A DNA stretch of 64,000 bases, from the NCBI GenBank assembly GCA_963842295.1, contig CAWJFY010000002.1, forward strand, positions 6,510 to 70,509, given 5' to 3'. The notes under the pieces are model-generated. The model was not told where the DNA came from, ran no database searches, and saw only the letters and a program-made list of their open reading frames with translations. Below, in pieces: positions 35,964-45,065 of the stretch. The stretch is from JAJNBA01 sp963842295. GTDB taxonomy: Bacteria; Actinomycetota; UBA4738; HRBIN12. The position numbers and the translations under genes were made by a program. The first letter of the stretch is position 1. Every line of letters starts with the position of its first letter.

Positions 35964-36176
35964 ATGACCGACAGCGTGTATCGGGTCACCGAGGTGATCG
36001 GGACCAGCGCCACCTCGTGGGAGGAGGCCGCCAAGAACGCCGTCGAGACCGCGGCCAAGACCCTCCGTGACCTTCGCGTCGGCGAGGTCGTGAAGTTCGA
36101 CGTCTCGATCGAGAACGGCAAGGTCACCAGCTACCGAGCGCGCGTGAACATCTCGTTCAAGTACGAGTCGGGCTGA
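35964..36176 (+). CDS. dodecin family protein
   Basis: A 70-residue dodecin. The family pattern is clear: DSVYRVTEVIGTSATSWEEA, VETAAKTLRDLRVGEVVKFD and RARVNISFKYES; the Trp in SATSWEEA is the flavin-stacking residue of dodecins. Dodecins form dodecameric hollow spheres that store or buffer flavin and, in some actinobacteria, coenzyme A. GGAGG lies about seven bases before ATG 35964. The next small gene starts three bases after its stop. Confidence 0.92.
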   Translation: MTDSVYRVTEVIGTSATSWEEAAKNAVETAAKTLRDLRVGEVVKFDVSIENGKVTSYRARVNISFKYESG

Positions 36177-36179
36177 TCG

Positions 36180-36452
36180 ATGGAAGGCGCCGCGCTCGAC
36201 ATCGATGCGCTCCGCGAGGAGATCGAGAAGCTCGTTCTGCTGGAACAGGTCGCCGAGCGCCGCCAGCAGTTGATCGAGCAACGGCTGGACGAAGCCACCC
36301 AGGCCGGCATCACGCCGGAGACGATCCGGAACGAGCTCGGGCTGTCCAAGGACTCGATCAGGAGGCTCTTGGACCAGAAGACGCCAGACCTCGCGAAGCG
36401 TCTCGGCATCTCCGAGGAGTCGGCGGAGACCTTGGCTCAGCCGATCGGTTGA
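36180..36452 (+). CDS. small helix-turn-helix-like protein
   Basis: A 90-residue, highly charged protein. The N-terminal half is a long helix (about 6-45; Glu/Arg-rich) and the C-terminal half has an HTH-like pattern (ITPETIRNELGLSKDSIRRLLD). ATG 36180 starts three bases after the dodecin stop with no separate ribosome binding site, so it is probably translationally coupled. It may be a small DNA-binding regulator. No relative is identified and dimerisation via the N-terminal helix is only a guess. Confidence 0.7.
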   Translation: MEGAALDIDALREEIEKLVLLEQVAERRQQLIEQRLDEATQAGITPETIRNELGLSKDSIRRLLDQKTPDLAKRLGISEESAETLAQPIG

Positions 36453-36495
36453 GGTCGGTCAGGTCGGGCTGTCACACGCTGGGGCGTTCGCGCCA

Positions 36496-36501
36496 TAGCA
36501 T
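36496..36501 (+). promoter_or_regulatory. -10 element for the next lipoprotein, leaderless type
   Basis: TAGCAT, six bases before ATG 36508. Confidence 0.4.
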
Positions 36502-36507
36502 CATGAG

Positions 36508-37347
36508 ATGTCGATCAGGGTCCCCACGATGCTCGCATGCCTCACCGCTCTCTCCTCTGCCGCGGCGTGCGCGAACGCCTCGTCCGATCCGCCCGGATCA
36601 TCGCCCGATGCAACACGTTACGAAACGAACGCGACCGTTCTGGACGACGGCACCGGGCCGGTGCTCTGTCTCGGAGGTGTTGCCGAATCATTGCCGCCAC
36701 AGTGCGACGGCATCCCTCTCCACGATTGGAGCTGGGATGCCGTCGACGGTGAACAAACGGCGAGCGGCGTGACGTGGGGCGACTTCCACGTCGTCGGCAC
36801 CTACGACGGCACGTCGTTCACGGTCGAGGGGGCCGGGCAGCCCGAAGCCGTGCCGCCCGATGACGGGGACCCATTCGCCACGCCGTGTCCCGAACCCGCC
36901 AACGGATGGACGAACTCCGGTCCGGCAACGACCGAGAAGGATCTGAACGCCGCGATGCGCGTGGCGGAGGGCATCCCCGCCTACGCAGGCCTCTGGATCG
37001 ACTCCCAAGAGCCGGTTGAGTTCGCGGAGCCTGGCCCTGTGGTGCTGAACGTGGCGTTCACGGGAGACCCGGAGAGCTATGAACAGATGCTCCGTGACGC
37101 GTGGGACGGGCCCCTCTGCGTGGTCTCCTTCGAACACACCTACCGGGAGCTCCGGCGAACGCAGGACGACCTGTCCGAGGGCGGCGCCGAGGAGGCCGGC
37201 CTCGAGCTCCTCTCGTCGAGCGTGAACGTGATGTCGAACCAGGTCGAGATCGGTGTCGTCGTGACGACCGCCGAGGCGGAGCGCTCGCTCGACGAGACGT
37301 ACGGCGAGGGGACGATCCTGGTACTTCCGGCGCTTCTCCCGGTCTGA
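36508..37347 (+). CDS. predicted lipoprotein of unknown function
   Basis: A 279-residue exported lipoprotein; signal LACLTALSSAAAC puts the lipidated Cys at 21. The mature protein has several Cys residues (LCLGGVAE, PQCDGI, CPEPANGW, LCVVSFEHTY) that could pair, and a C-terminal acidic domain. No domain is recognised, and no neighbour suggests a role. ATG 36508 follows a leaderless -10. It is convergent with the hemolysin-III-type gene (11 bases between stops). Confidence 0.75.
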   Translation: MSIRVPTMLACLTALSSAAACANASSDPPGSSPDATRYETNATVLDDGTGPVLCLGGVAESLPPQCDGIPLHDWSWDAVDGEQTASGVTWGDFHVVGTYDGTSFTVEGAGQPEAVPPDDGDPFATPCPEPANGWTNSGPATTEKDLNAAMRVAEGIPAYAGLWIDSQEPVEFAEPGPVVLNVAFTGDPESYEQMLRDAWDGPLCVVSFEHTYRELRRTQDDLSEGGAEEAGLELLSSSVNVMSNQVEIGVVVTTAEAERSLDETYGEGTILVLPALLPV

Positions 37348-37358
37348 GCTTTCGCGAC

Positions 37359-38045
37359 CTAGGCGTCGATCAGGATCAACACCACGGCAATGTAGTGGCA
37401 CGCCGCGGCGGCCGCCGTGGCGGCGTGCCACAGCTCGTGGTAGCCGAACGTCCGCGGGAACAACTTCGGCCGGTGCAGGGCCAGGACGAGAGCTCCCATC
37501 GAGTACAGGAGGCCGCCTGTGATGGTGAGCACCAGCGCGGCCGGACTCAGCGCACGGACGAATCGCGGGAAGACGATGACTCCCGCCCACCCCAGCCCGA
37601 GGTACATCACGCCCGAGAGCACATGGAGGTCGACCCGGTAGAGCTTCACGAGGACACCGACGGCAGCGACGACCCAGATCGCAACGAGCAGCCACCGTCT
37701 CCACGCGCCGTCCAGGAGCAGCACGCAGTACGGCGTGTAGGAGCCCGCGATCAGCAGGAAGATCGCCGCGTGGTCTCTCCGCTGCCATCGAGCGAACTCC
37801 TCGACGGACCACGAGCCTCGGTGATACGTCGAGCTCACCCAGAACACGGTGATGAGCGAGACCACGTAGACGGCAACCGCGATCCGCGCTTCCCAGGTGG
37901 GCGCGATGGCCAGCAGGAACACTCCCGCGGGGCCTGCCACCAGGAACGAGACCCTGTGGATCCACCCGCGAGCCCGTGGGCGCGGCGCCACTTGCAGCGT
38001 CGAAGCGCGATCGCCCGTCGTTGGACGGTCCGGATACGAACTCAC
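37359..38045 (-). CDS. hemolysin III/PAQR-family membrane protein
   Basis: A 228-residue protein with seven likely helices, of the HlyIII/YqfA (PAQR) family. Zinc-ligand-type motifs are visible: Ser in VSSTYHR, Asp in RRDHAAIFLLIAGSYTP and the C-terminal His in ELWHAATAAAAACHY. Such proteins are putative zinc-dependent membrane hydrolases or stress-response proteins. Start GTG 38045 is chosen because it is eight bases after TATCCT; an upstream ATG at 38072 is also in frame. A strong hairpin lies just upstream. Confidence 0.88.
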   Translation of the reverse strand: MSSYPDRPTTGDRASTLQVAPRPRARGWIHRVSFLVAGPAGVFLLAIAPTWEARIAVAVYVVSLITVFWVSSTYHRGSWSVEEFARWQRRDHAAIFLLIAGSYTPYCVLLLDGAWRRWLLVAIWVVAAVGVLVKLYRVDLHVLSGVMYLGLGWAGVIVFPRFVRALSPAALVLTITGGLLYSMGALVLALHRPKLFPRTFGYHELWHAATAAAAACHYIAVVLILIDA

Positions 38046-38053
38046 GCCGCCCG

Positions 38054-38059
38054 AGGATA
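38054..38059 (-). promoter_or_regulatory. -10 element for the HlyIII-type gene, leaderless type
   Basis: On the minus strand TATCCT, eight bases before GTG 38045. Confidence 0.45.
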
Positions 38060-38072
38060 GTTGCCGCGGCAT

Positions 38073-38109
38073 GAGGAAGGCCGCGGGCCTTCGGCCCGCG
38101 GCCCTCCTC
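38073..38109 (-). terminator. strong GC hairpin, terminator of the beta-helix gene
   Basis: An 11-bp perfect stem (38079-38089 with 38093-38103) with loop TTC; an outer GAGGA/TCCTC pair extends it. It lies 24 bases past the stop of the beta-helix gene and just upstream of the HlyIII gene. A U-run is weak, so termination may be partly intrinsic. Confidence 0.6.
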
Positions 38110-38132
38110 GGCCTTTCTGCGATCTGATGGAC

Positions 38133-39365
38133 CTACGGGCAGATCCCGTTGGGGTCGTCCGTCACACCGTTGTTGCTGGTCCAGGTGTTGGCGGTACCCG
38201 ACGTGCCCGAGCCCGTCGAGTCGTCCTCGCAGTCGAGGTTGCCGTTCCCGGAGGCCGTGTTGCTACGGATCTGGTTCCCCTTGGTCAACGACCCGAAGAA
38301 GATGCCATCCCTCGGCGCGAATGCTCCGACGCCGTTGTTCCTCAGCGTGTTGTTCCGGGCTGAGACAGCAGCGAAGTCCTCTGCCGTGACATCGATCCCG
38401 CTACCCTCCGCGCCGGTGACGGTGTTGCCCACCACGTTCACGTTCGCGGTGGAACCAGTACCAGCCAGCGTGTCCCGGACAGCGATCCCCGCGAACCCCG
38501 GGTTCGTCAGGACGTTCCTCTGGATCAGGATGCCGGCGGAGTCACCGCCCACGAAGATCGTGGACCCGAAATCGTCGCCATCGACGTTGTCGTTCGTCTG
38601 GTTCGCCACGACCTGCGCGTTCTGCACGTCGAAGAGCGCAACGAACGTGTTGTCATTCAGGCTGCGGTTGTTCTGGATGGTGATGCTCTCTTGCTGTATG
38701 CCCGCCGCCGCGAAGATGACGCCGGTGTTGATGTGGTTCCTGAAACTGTTCGCCTGGATGGTGATCCCGACGGCTCCCTGGTCGGAGTAGATCCCGTTGC
38801 CCGACGCCGACCCCGGCCGGTTGTTGCCGTCCAGCAGGTTGCGCCGAGCCAGCGTCGTCGCGGCACCGTTCCCGTGCAGGTAGATCCCGAACACGTTGTC
38901 GCGCACGATGTTGTTGAGGATCTGGTAGCCCGAGAACGTGGGGGATGTCTGGATGCCCGCGTTGTTCGAGTTCCCCTCAACGAGGAATCCGTTCAATGTG
39001 ATCCCGTTCGCCGCCAGCATGAAGATCGGCAGGTTGGCGTCGGCCGAATGCACGATCGACTCGTTGGCGGGATTGATGGCGCGGGTGCCGTTCACTCCCC
39101 GCTTCGCCCCGTTCAGGATGAGAGCCTTGTCCACCGTCACGTTCTCGGTGTACGTGCCGGGGCAGACCTTGACGGTATCCCCTGCCACCGCGGCGTTCAC
39201 GCCGGCCTGGATCGTGCTGTGAGTTGGGGTGGCCGCGTTGCAGTTGGTGAGTGACGCCATCCCGTCGTTGTCGACCACCTGCGTGACGGCCGCGCGGGCC
39301 GGGGCGGTCCCGATCATCATGAGACTGGCGGTGAGCGCCAGAGAAACTCCTATTAACCTCTTCAT
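38133..39365 (-). CDS. secreted right-handed beta-helix repeat protein
   Basis: A 410-residue exported protein. The signal peptide is MKRLIGVSLALTASLMMIGT with cleavage after APARA. The rest is a right-handed parallel beta helix (NosD/pectate-lyase-like): IQAGVNAAVAGDTVKVCPGTYTEN, then many N-rich turns (GITLNGFLVEGNSNN, YQILNNIVRDNVFGIYLHGN, ITIQANSFRNHIN, GIAVRDTLAGTGS). It may be a surface sugar-binding or polysaccharide-lyase-like protein; no catalytic residues are visible. ATG 39365 follows GAGGAGG. A long, structured 5' leader lies upstream. Confidence 0.85.
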   Translation of the reverse strand: MKRLIGVSLALTASLMMIGTAPARAAVTQVVDNDGMASLTNCNAATPTHSTIQAGVNAAVAGDTVKVCPGTYTENVTVDKALILNGAKRGVNGTRAINPANESIVHSADANLPIFMLAANGITLNGFLVEGNSNNAGIQTSPTFSGYQILNNIVRDNVFGIYLHGNGAATTLARRNLLDGNNRPGSASGNGIYSDQGAVGITIQANSFRNHINTGVIFAAAGIQQESITIQNNRSLNDNTFVALFDVQNAQVVANQTNDNVDGDDFGSTIFVGGDSAGILIQRNVLTNPGFAGIAVRDTLAGTGSTANVNVVGNTVTGAEGSGIDVTAEDFAAVSARNNTLRNNGVGAFAPRDGIFFGSLTKGNQIRSNTASGNGNLDCEDDSTGSGTSGTANTWTSNNGVTDDPNGICP

Positions 39366-39887
39366 GCAACTCCTCCTCGTTTCGGTGACGGGGCAGGCCG
39401 AGATGCCGACTCCCGTTGCGATCAAGTGGATGTCGAACGACCGAAGCTCTTGGCCAGCTCGATCTCACGGCTTCTCTCGACCGGTCCACTTGCCGGTCGA
39501 GCGATACTCTTCGTTGCGAGAGAAGCCATCTCGTGTGGTCGTGGACCCCGTTCCTCCCTTCCCACCCACGACGGTCTACGAGCCAAGGCTCCAACCGATT
39601 GCGCGAACGGGCGAAATGATCCAGCACACAACGAAACCTCAGGATGCCTGCAGGGGATGTGCGCTGCTCTGCGCCATTTCGCGCACGTGAAACTCAAGCA
39701 TACCTCACCAGCGAAACCGGTGTCATGTCGTGATCACAGGATCAGGTGTGGCGTTCGTCCGGCCTGACTATCTCGGCCGGGCACTATCCGGATCTACGCG
39801 GGATGAAGCGAGTAGGCCCGATCCTGCGAGGGTCGTGAAGCAGGAAGGACTGTCAGTAACGACCCGCGTAGAATCGGCGGGCTCTCG
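39366..39887. other. 522-base intergenic region with a structured leader
   Basis: This region lies between the divergent beta-helix gene (minus) and a membrane-protein gene (plus). Apart from the inverted repeats at 39469-39527 and 39659-39686 (GTGCGC and GCGCAC) I see no gene. For the plus gene, TAGAAT at 39869-39874 precedes ATG 39888 by 13 bases. Neither a known riboswitch nor a tRNA matches. Confidence 0.5.
39469..39527 (-). promoter_or_regulatory. nested inverted repeats in the beta-helix leader
   Basis: GGCTTCTCTCG (39469-39479) and CGAGAGAAGCC (39517-39527) are perfectly complementary over 11 bases. Inside, CTCGACCGG (39476-39484) and CCGGTCGAG (39493-39501) pair over nine bases. The two stems share bases at 39476-39479, so they compete or nest. 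The element is about 100 bases upstream of the start codon. No known riboswitch is recognised. Confidence 0.45.
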
Positions 39888-40508
39888 ATGATCGAACCGA
39901 TGGACACATCGCGTACGGCGAGCGGGACACCCCGGCTTCATGGCCTGCCCGTGTTCGGATCCGCCGCGGCCGGGCTCCTGCTTGGGCACGCGCTGTCGTA
40001 CATGCTCGCGATCCCCGACCCGTATCACCGTGACTTCGTCCTGAGCCGAACGGGCCACGGCTACCTCCCCGCGGCGAGTCAGACCGCGATGATCCTCGTC
40101 CTCGCGGTTGCGGCCGCGATCTTCGCGCGGGCGTTCTCCAACCGCGTCGCCCGGGGCGGGCCTGAACGGTTCACCTCGATCGCCGGCACGCTCGCGATCG
40201 TGCAGATCGGGGCGTTCGTCGCCCTGGAGATCCTCGAACGGGTCGCGACCGGCGCACCGCTCGGCGACCTCGTGCGCGACCATCTGCTCGTGATCGGCCT
40301 CGTCGTGCAGGTCGCCGTTTCACTCGTCGGAGCCGCCCTTCTCGTTTGGTTCGCCCGCACGTCGGCACGGATCGTCGGCGCCGCGATCGGCAGATCGGTC
40401 GCGCTCCCCCGGCCGATCCACCTCGACACCTTCCCCGCGACACCCGACCACCCGCGCCGTCGGGTCGTCGCGTCCGCTCGGAACGTCCGAGCACCCCCTC
40501 CGCGTTGA
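39888..40508 (+). CDS. membrane protein upstream of the copper locus
   Basis: A 206-residue protein with four probable helices (about 20-42, 65-85, 100-120, 130-152) and a basic, Pro-rich C-terminal tail. The position of ATG 39888 is supported by continuity of the frame, although ATG 39903 is also possible. Pieces such as LGHALSYMLAIPDPYHRDFVL and FTSIAGTLAIVQIGAFVALEI look genuine. It sits 64 bases before a secreted protein and may belong to the same copper-related set, but this link is by position only. Family not recognised. Confidence 0.7.
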   Translation: MIEPMDTSRTASGTPRLHGLPVFGSAAAGLLLGHALSYMLAIPDPYHRDFVLSRTGHGYLPAASQTAMILVLAVAAAIFARAFSNRVARGGPERFTSIAGTLAIVQIGAFVALEILERVATGAPLGDLVRDHLLVIGLVVQVAVSLVGAALLVWFARTSARIVGAAIGRSVALPRPIHLDTFPATPDHPRRRVVASARNVRAPPPR

Positions 40509-40572
40509 CGCCTCTCTGATCGAACCGCGCGGCTTTCGTCGCGCTCGGAGATGTCTCCATGGAGGGACGAAC

Positions 40573-41253
40573 ATGATCAAGCACCTCGCCCGGCCGCTGG
40601 TGGCCGCGACGCTCACGGGTCTCCTCGCGGTGCTACTCGCGCCTGTAGCCCTCGCACACGAACCGCGTACGCAGGGCGACCTCGAGATGGTGGTCGGCTT
40701 CGGCACGGAGCCCGCGTACGCCGGCCAGCCGAACAGCGTGCAGCTCATCCTGGTCCACGACGGCAAGCCGGTCGTCGACCTGGGCAACACGCTCGACGTC
40801 GAGGTGTCGTTCGGCGACGAGACGATGCCGCTCGAGATCGAGCCGTTCTTCGCCGTCGGCGAGTTCGGCGAGCCGGGCGATTACCGTGCGTGGTTCATCC
40901 CCACGCGACCGGGCCAGTACGAGTTCCACTTCTCGGGGACCATCGACGGCGAGGAAGTGGACCAGACCTTCACGTCTGGCCCGAAGACGTTCGGCGACGT
41001 GGAGAACCCGGCAGATATCCAGTTCCCCGTCCAGGATCCGACGAACGGCGAGCTCGCGGAGCGGATCGATCGGGAGGTCCCGCGCCTCGCCTCCGCTATC
41101 GAGGACGCCGGTGTCGAGGCAGCCGCGCAGGCGAACCTGGCGTCGGACGTATCGAGCGCCCGCATGTTCGCGGTGATCGGGCTCGTCGTCGGCGGCATCG
41201 GTCTGATCGTCGCCGTCATGGCGTTGGTGCTCGCGAGACGGAAGGAATCCTAA
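40573..41253 (+). CDS. secreted, C-terminally anchored protein, copper locus
   Basis: A 226-residue protein with a signal peptide (about 1-28, ending VALAHE), an extracytoplasmic beta-rich domain (about 35-170) and one C-terminal helix (about 198-220, ending in ARRKES). The pattern VGFGTEPAYAGQPNSVQLIL and FIPTRPGQYEFHFSGTIDGE resembles FixH/YtkA-type domains. The His directly after the signal peptide is where CopC proteins have a copper ligand. GGAGGG precedes ATG 40573. A copper-related role is suggested by the neighbours. Confidence 0.8.
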   Translation: MIKHLARPLVAATLTGLLAVLLAPVALAHEPRTQGDLEMVVGFGTEPAYAGQPNSVQLILVHDGKPVVDLGNTLDVEVSFGDETMPLEIEPFFAVGEFGEPGDYRAWFIPTRPGQYEFHFSGTIDGEEVDQTFTSGPKTFGDVENPADIQFPVQDPTNGELAERIDREVPRLASAIEDAGVEAAAQANLASDVSSARMFAVIGLVVGGIGLIVAVMALVLARRKES

Positions 41254-41303
41254 GGAGGATGCGCGAGAGGAGTTGACGATGCTCGCCCACGCGGGAGGTG
41301 GAG

Positions 41304-41828
41304 ATGAATTCGCATCGTCGCTGCTCGTCATGGCGGCGGCTTGGTTTGGGCTGGGTGGGGTTCAGCCGTGTACGGGAGCGGGGTTTCCCTCGCCTGCCTC
41401 GATGGGGCGCCTGGGGGTTCCTGGGCCTTGCACCCGTGGTCCTCGTCGCCTCGCTCATCCTGCCGCAACGGATCTGGCCGCAGCCGTCGACGAGCGGTCC
41501 ACGACCGGCATCGACGGCGTCCATCGCTTTCGTCGAACCGACACCGGATGAAGCCATCACGGGCGACGTGCTTCGAGTGCGCCTCGACCTCAGCGACGGA
41601 CGCGTCGTCGAGGCCACCTCGACGAACGTGTCGCCGGACACCGGCCACATCCATCTGTACGTCGACGGCGAGATCGTCTCGATGACGTACGGCATGGAGC
41701 AGGAAGTGCCGGTCGCCGATCTCGCCCCGGGCGCGCACCGGCTGCGGGCGGAGTTCGTCGCCGCAGACCACGCGCCCTTCAACCCTCGAGTGGTGGCCAC
41801 CGTCACCTTCGTGACGGAGGGCTCGTGA
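41304..41828 (+). CDS. membrane-anchored extracytoplasmic protein, copper locus
   Basis: A 174-residue protein with a basic N-terminus, one helix (WGFLGLAPVVLVASLIL, about 38-54) and an exported domain containing IAFVEPTPDEAITGDVLRVR, DTGHIHLYVDGEIVSM and LAPGAHRLRAEFVAADHAPF. The His-rich GHIHLYVD and the Met residues could bind copper. ATG 41304 is preceded by GGGAGGTGG. Its stop overlaps the GTG of the CopC-CopD gene by four bases, so the genes are coupled. I do not recognise the family; a DUF4399-like fold is possible. Confidence 0.75.
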   Translation: MNSHRRCSSWRRLGLGWVGFSRVRERGFPRLPRWGAWGFLGLAPVVLVASLILPQRIWPQPSTSGPRPASTASIAFVEPTPDEAITGDVLRVRLDLSDGRVVEATSTNVSPDTGHIHLYVDGEIVSMTYGMEQEVPVADLAPGAHRLRAEFVAADHAPFNPRVVATVTFVTEGS

Positions 41829-43787
41829 GACGTCTCGCACTTTCGGCGTTCCTGGGGCTCGCGTTCGCCACGATATGGACGACGGCGCTCGCGACCCCTG
41901 CGTCCGCACACGCGGCGCTCAAGGAGACGGACCCGGCGAACGGGGCGCTGCTCGATACCGCACCGAAGGAGATCCGATTCGCCTTCACGGAACCCCCGGA
42001 CCTGTCGCTCACGACGATCGGCGTGGTGGACCGATCCGGTGCGCCCGTCCCGACGGGTCCCGTGGAGCCGGTCCCAGGCGCGGATCGCCAGATCCGAGTC
42101 GGCCTGAAGGACGTGCCCGATGGCGTCTACACGGTGACGTGGCGGACGGTCTCGAGCGTCGACGGCCATGTGACGTCTGGCGCGTTCACCTTCGGCGTCG
42201 GAGTCACACCCGGCGAGGTCGTGCCCACCCCGCAGGAGAACGAGGCGCAGTCGTCGGCGCCATCCCCCCTGGCGGTCGCCGGTCGGTGGGGGCTGTACGT
42301 GGGGGTCGCCGTGCTGTTCGGCGGAGCGATCACCGGGTTGCTCGTGTTCGGCCCGAGGTCGCTCGCACGTCCATGGCTCCTCGCCTCCGCGTGGGCGCTG
42401 GCCGGCGTGGGCGTGGTGGCGATGACGCTCGCGGAGCGAGCGGACGTCGGAGTCCCGCTCGGGACGTTGCTCCGATCGGACTCGGGCGGCGCGTTCGTCA
42501 GGCTCGCGATCGCGATCGGCGTCATGGGCCTCGCGGCGATACTCGCGGCGTTCAGACCCGGCAGGATCACGCTGCTGCTCCTCGCCGTGTCCGCGGGTGC
42601 CGTGATCCTGGTGCGCGCGGAAGGCGGGCATGCCGGACCTTCGACGGTCGACGTACTGCTGCAGGGCACACATCTCGCCGCCGTCGGAGCCTGGATCGGG
42701 GGTCTCACGTGGCTCGTCGCAGGCCTCCGCCGGGGCGCGGACGCGGACAGGGTGCGCGCCTATTCGAACCTCGCCGGGATCGGGCTGGCGGTGTTGGTCG
42801 TCACCGGCGTCCTCCGCGCCTCCGACGAACTCGGAGGTCTCACGTGGTGGCTGCATGCATTCGATACCGACTACGGGACAGCGCTCGTCGCGAAACTGGC
42901 GATCGTCGTCCCGCTGGTCGGCCTCGGCGCGCTCAACCGCTTCCGGAACGTCCGGCGCATCCGGGAGCTCGGGACACGACCGCTCCTGCGGACGGTGAGC
43001 GGGGAGCTCGTGCTCGCGGCCGGGGTGTTCGCGATGACCGGCCTCCTGACGGGGATCCCGCCGCAAGGGGTCCGGACAGAACCGACGCCGCAGAGGCTGG
43101 AATCGCTCGTGGTCAGCGGCTCGGACTTCGCCACGACGACGACCGTCCGGCTGCAGATCTCGCCAGGGATCGTCGGGGCGAACGCGTTCGTGGCGGACGT
43201 GACCGACTTCGACACGGGAGACCCGCTCGACGCGGACCGCGTCACGCTGACGTTCGCGTTGACGGACCAACCGGAGGTGAGCTCGGAGCTCGAACTCGAC
43301 CGGGGCGAGGACGGGACGTGGCAGGCCGACGGAACGGCGCTGTCCGTCCGCGGGACGTGGGCCGTCACGGTCTTGGTCGAGGAAGGATCGGGATCGGTCG
43401 ACGTACCGCTCGAGGTGACACCGAAGACCGCCGGGCAGCGAGTCGAGGTCTCACGCGTGGAGGGCCAGCCCGACATCTACACGATCCATCTGGAGGGCGG
43501 CGTGTCGATCCAGGCGTACGTCGACCCCGGCCGGCCGGCCACGATGAACCAGGTGCACATCACTGCGTTCGACGCGACCGGCGCGGAGCTGCCGCTTCAC
43601 CACGCTGCCCTGAAGATCACGCCGGTCGGACGGCAAGGCCTACCGACCGAAGCTGATGCAACTTTCGCCCGGGCACTTCGCCGCGAACGTCAAGGTCGAT
43701 CCCGGGAAGTCCTCATTCGATATCTCGATCCTCACCCGCGACGGTGACGAGTTCGAGGTGTTCTTCGAGCAGACCTTCGGAACGTGA
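41825..43787 (+). pseudogene. CopC-CopD fusion copper protein, one-base frameshift
   Basis: GTG 41825 starts a signal peptide ending in ASAHAALKETDP, whose His is the N-terminal Cu ligand of CopC; the second site is SVDGHVTSGAFTF. The CopC domain (about 30-130) is followed by about eight helices of a CopD domain (about 150-410) and then FixH/YtkA-like domains (about 430-620). The frame is lost by one extra G at 43628-43629; restoring it gives DGKAYRPKLMQLSPGHFAAN and a stop at 43785-43787. It would bind copper outside the cell and pass it across the membrane. Indel probably a sequence error. Confidence 0.85.
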
Positions 43788-43821
43788 GCCGGCGCCCCTT
43801 GGCCGGGGGCGGATCCGAGTC

Positions 43822-44976
43822 TCAGCCCGTATCGAGGAACGCGTCGTGATCCACGTCCGTCGCCCGGAGTTCGGGTCCACCTCGGTAGCGGGAGCCGTCA
43901 GCCCTGAACCAGCGAAGCCGTCCGTCGTCGGCACGCTCGACCGTCCATCCGTGCTCATGGACGAGCCGATGGTGGAACCCGCAGATGAGCAGCAGGTTGT
44001 TGAGGTCGGTGGCGCCTCCCCGTGACCACCACACGATGTGGTGCGCGTTGGCGAACGCCGTAGACCCGCATCCCGGGAACCGGCACCCTCGGTCCCGATG
44101 GCGGAGCTGCCGCATCATCGATGCGGAGGGCTCTCGCTTCGTACGCCCCAAAGAGATCGCGTCACTGGCATCGTTCTCGGCGACGACTTGGATCCGAGCG
44201 TCACACGCGAGGCGCTGGAGTGCTTCGGGCGGCATGACCGCGCCGTGCTCGGTCTCCGCGTTCCGTCGTCCCGACAAGGCCTCGAGTGAGGCATGGACCA
44301 CCACGGTCGCCCGATCGGCGTCGGCGTCGGCGGCGATGCGCTGCGAACACAAGGCCAGCAGGGCGTCGGCGCGGCGTGCCTCGATGACGACCGCCTCGGT
44401 TCGGGCCGGCATGGCGGGGATCTGATCGACGACCCTCTCGAGAGCCTTCGCGACGATCGCTCCCTGGGCCGAAGGCATGCGAGCCTCGAGGCCGAACCGA
44501 CGACCGCCCTCTTCGTACCAATACCGCAGGGACCTGTCCCGCTCGATCTCCGTGGTCTCGTCCAGGGCCGCCCTCACCTCGAGATCCGCTCGACGCCGGA
44601 TCGTGGCACACGTGGCGTCGCTCGCCCATCCGATGAGCTCACCCTCGGTCTCCGCGGTGGCGAACCGGCACAGCTCGACAACCTTGTCTATGCCCAGCAC
44701 GCCGGCCTCGAGCGCATCGGTGATGGCCGGCAAGTTGTCCAGCGCAGCCGCTGCCTTGATCCATCGGTCCGCCTTCCACCACGACATGCCGTAGCGGATG
44801 GAGAGCCAATGCGCCAGGTCCCGAGCGCCCGAGTCCTGCCATGCGCTCCGTCGCTCGACTTCGGCGACGACGCGGAGCAGCGCCACCTGCGCCGCGGCGA
44901 TATGGCGGTTGAGCGCATCCGCGACGCGGATCAGCCCGTCGTCGTCGAGATCGGCGCTCGCGAAGGACCCGTACAT
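43822..44976 (-). CDS. DUF222 protein with HNH endonuclease domain
   Basis: A 384-residue protein of the 13E12-repeat/DUF222 type common in actinobacteria. The N-terminal DUF222 domain (about 1-270) is helical (ADALNRHIAAAQVALLRVV); the C-terminal HNH motif is CRFPGC...AHHIVWWSRGG...LLICGFHHRLVHE. It may cut DNA; many copies are paralogous and of unclear role. Start ATG 44976 is chosen because a TAGTCT -10 lies seven bases upstream; an upstream ATG at 45006 is also in frame. No mobile-element ends are visible around it. Confidence 0.9.
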   Translation of the reverse strand: MYGSFASADLDDDGLIRVADALNRHIAAAQVALLRVVAEVERRSAWQDSGARDLAHWLSIRYGMSWWKADRWIKAAAALDNLPAITDALEAGVLGIDKVVELCRFATAETEGELIGWASDATCATIRRRADLEVRAALDETTEIERDRSLRYWYEEGGRRFGLEARMPSAQGAIVAKALERVVDQIPAMPARTEAVVIEARRADALLALCSQRIAADADADRATVVVHASLEALSGRRNAETEHGAVMPPEALQRLACDARIQVVAENDASDAISLGRTKREPSASMMRQLRHRDRGCRFPGCGSTAFANAHHIVWWSRGGATDLNNLLLICGFHHRLVHEHGWTVERADDGRLRWFRADGSRYRGGPELRATDVDHDAFLDTG

Positions 44977-44983
44977 GTGTTCG

Positions 44984-44989
44984 AGACTA
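44984..44989 (-). promoter_or_regulatory. -10 element for the HNH gene, leaderless type
   Basis: On the minus strand TAGTCT, seven bases before ATG 44976. Confidence 0.45.
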
Positions 44990-45065
44990 GGAGGGAATCC
45001 CGCCATGTGCAGTGACGTACCTCACATCTGGACGAGATCTCTTCTCGTTTCGACCTCGAGTGACC

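Noticed and set aside
41216..43270. A 684-residue open frame on the minus strand across the CopC-CopD gene
   Set aside because: It is antisense to a gene with clear CopC and CopD motifs, is Arg/Glu/Asp-rich without any domain, and has the composition of a high-GC shadow frame.
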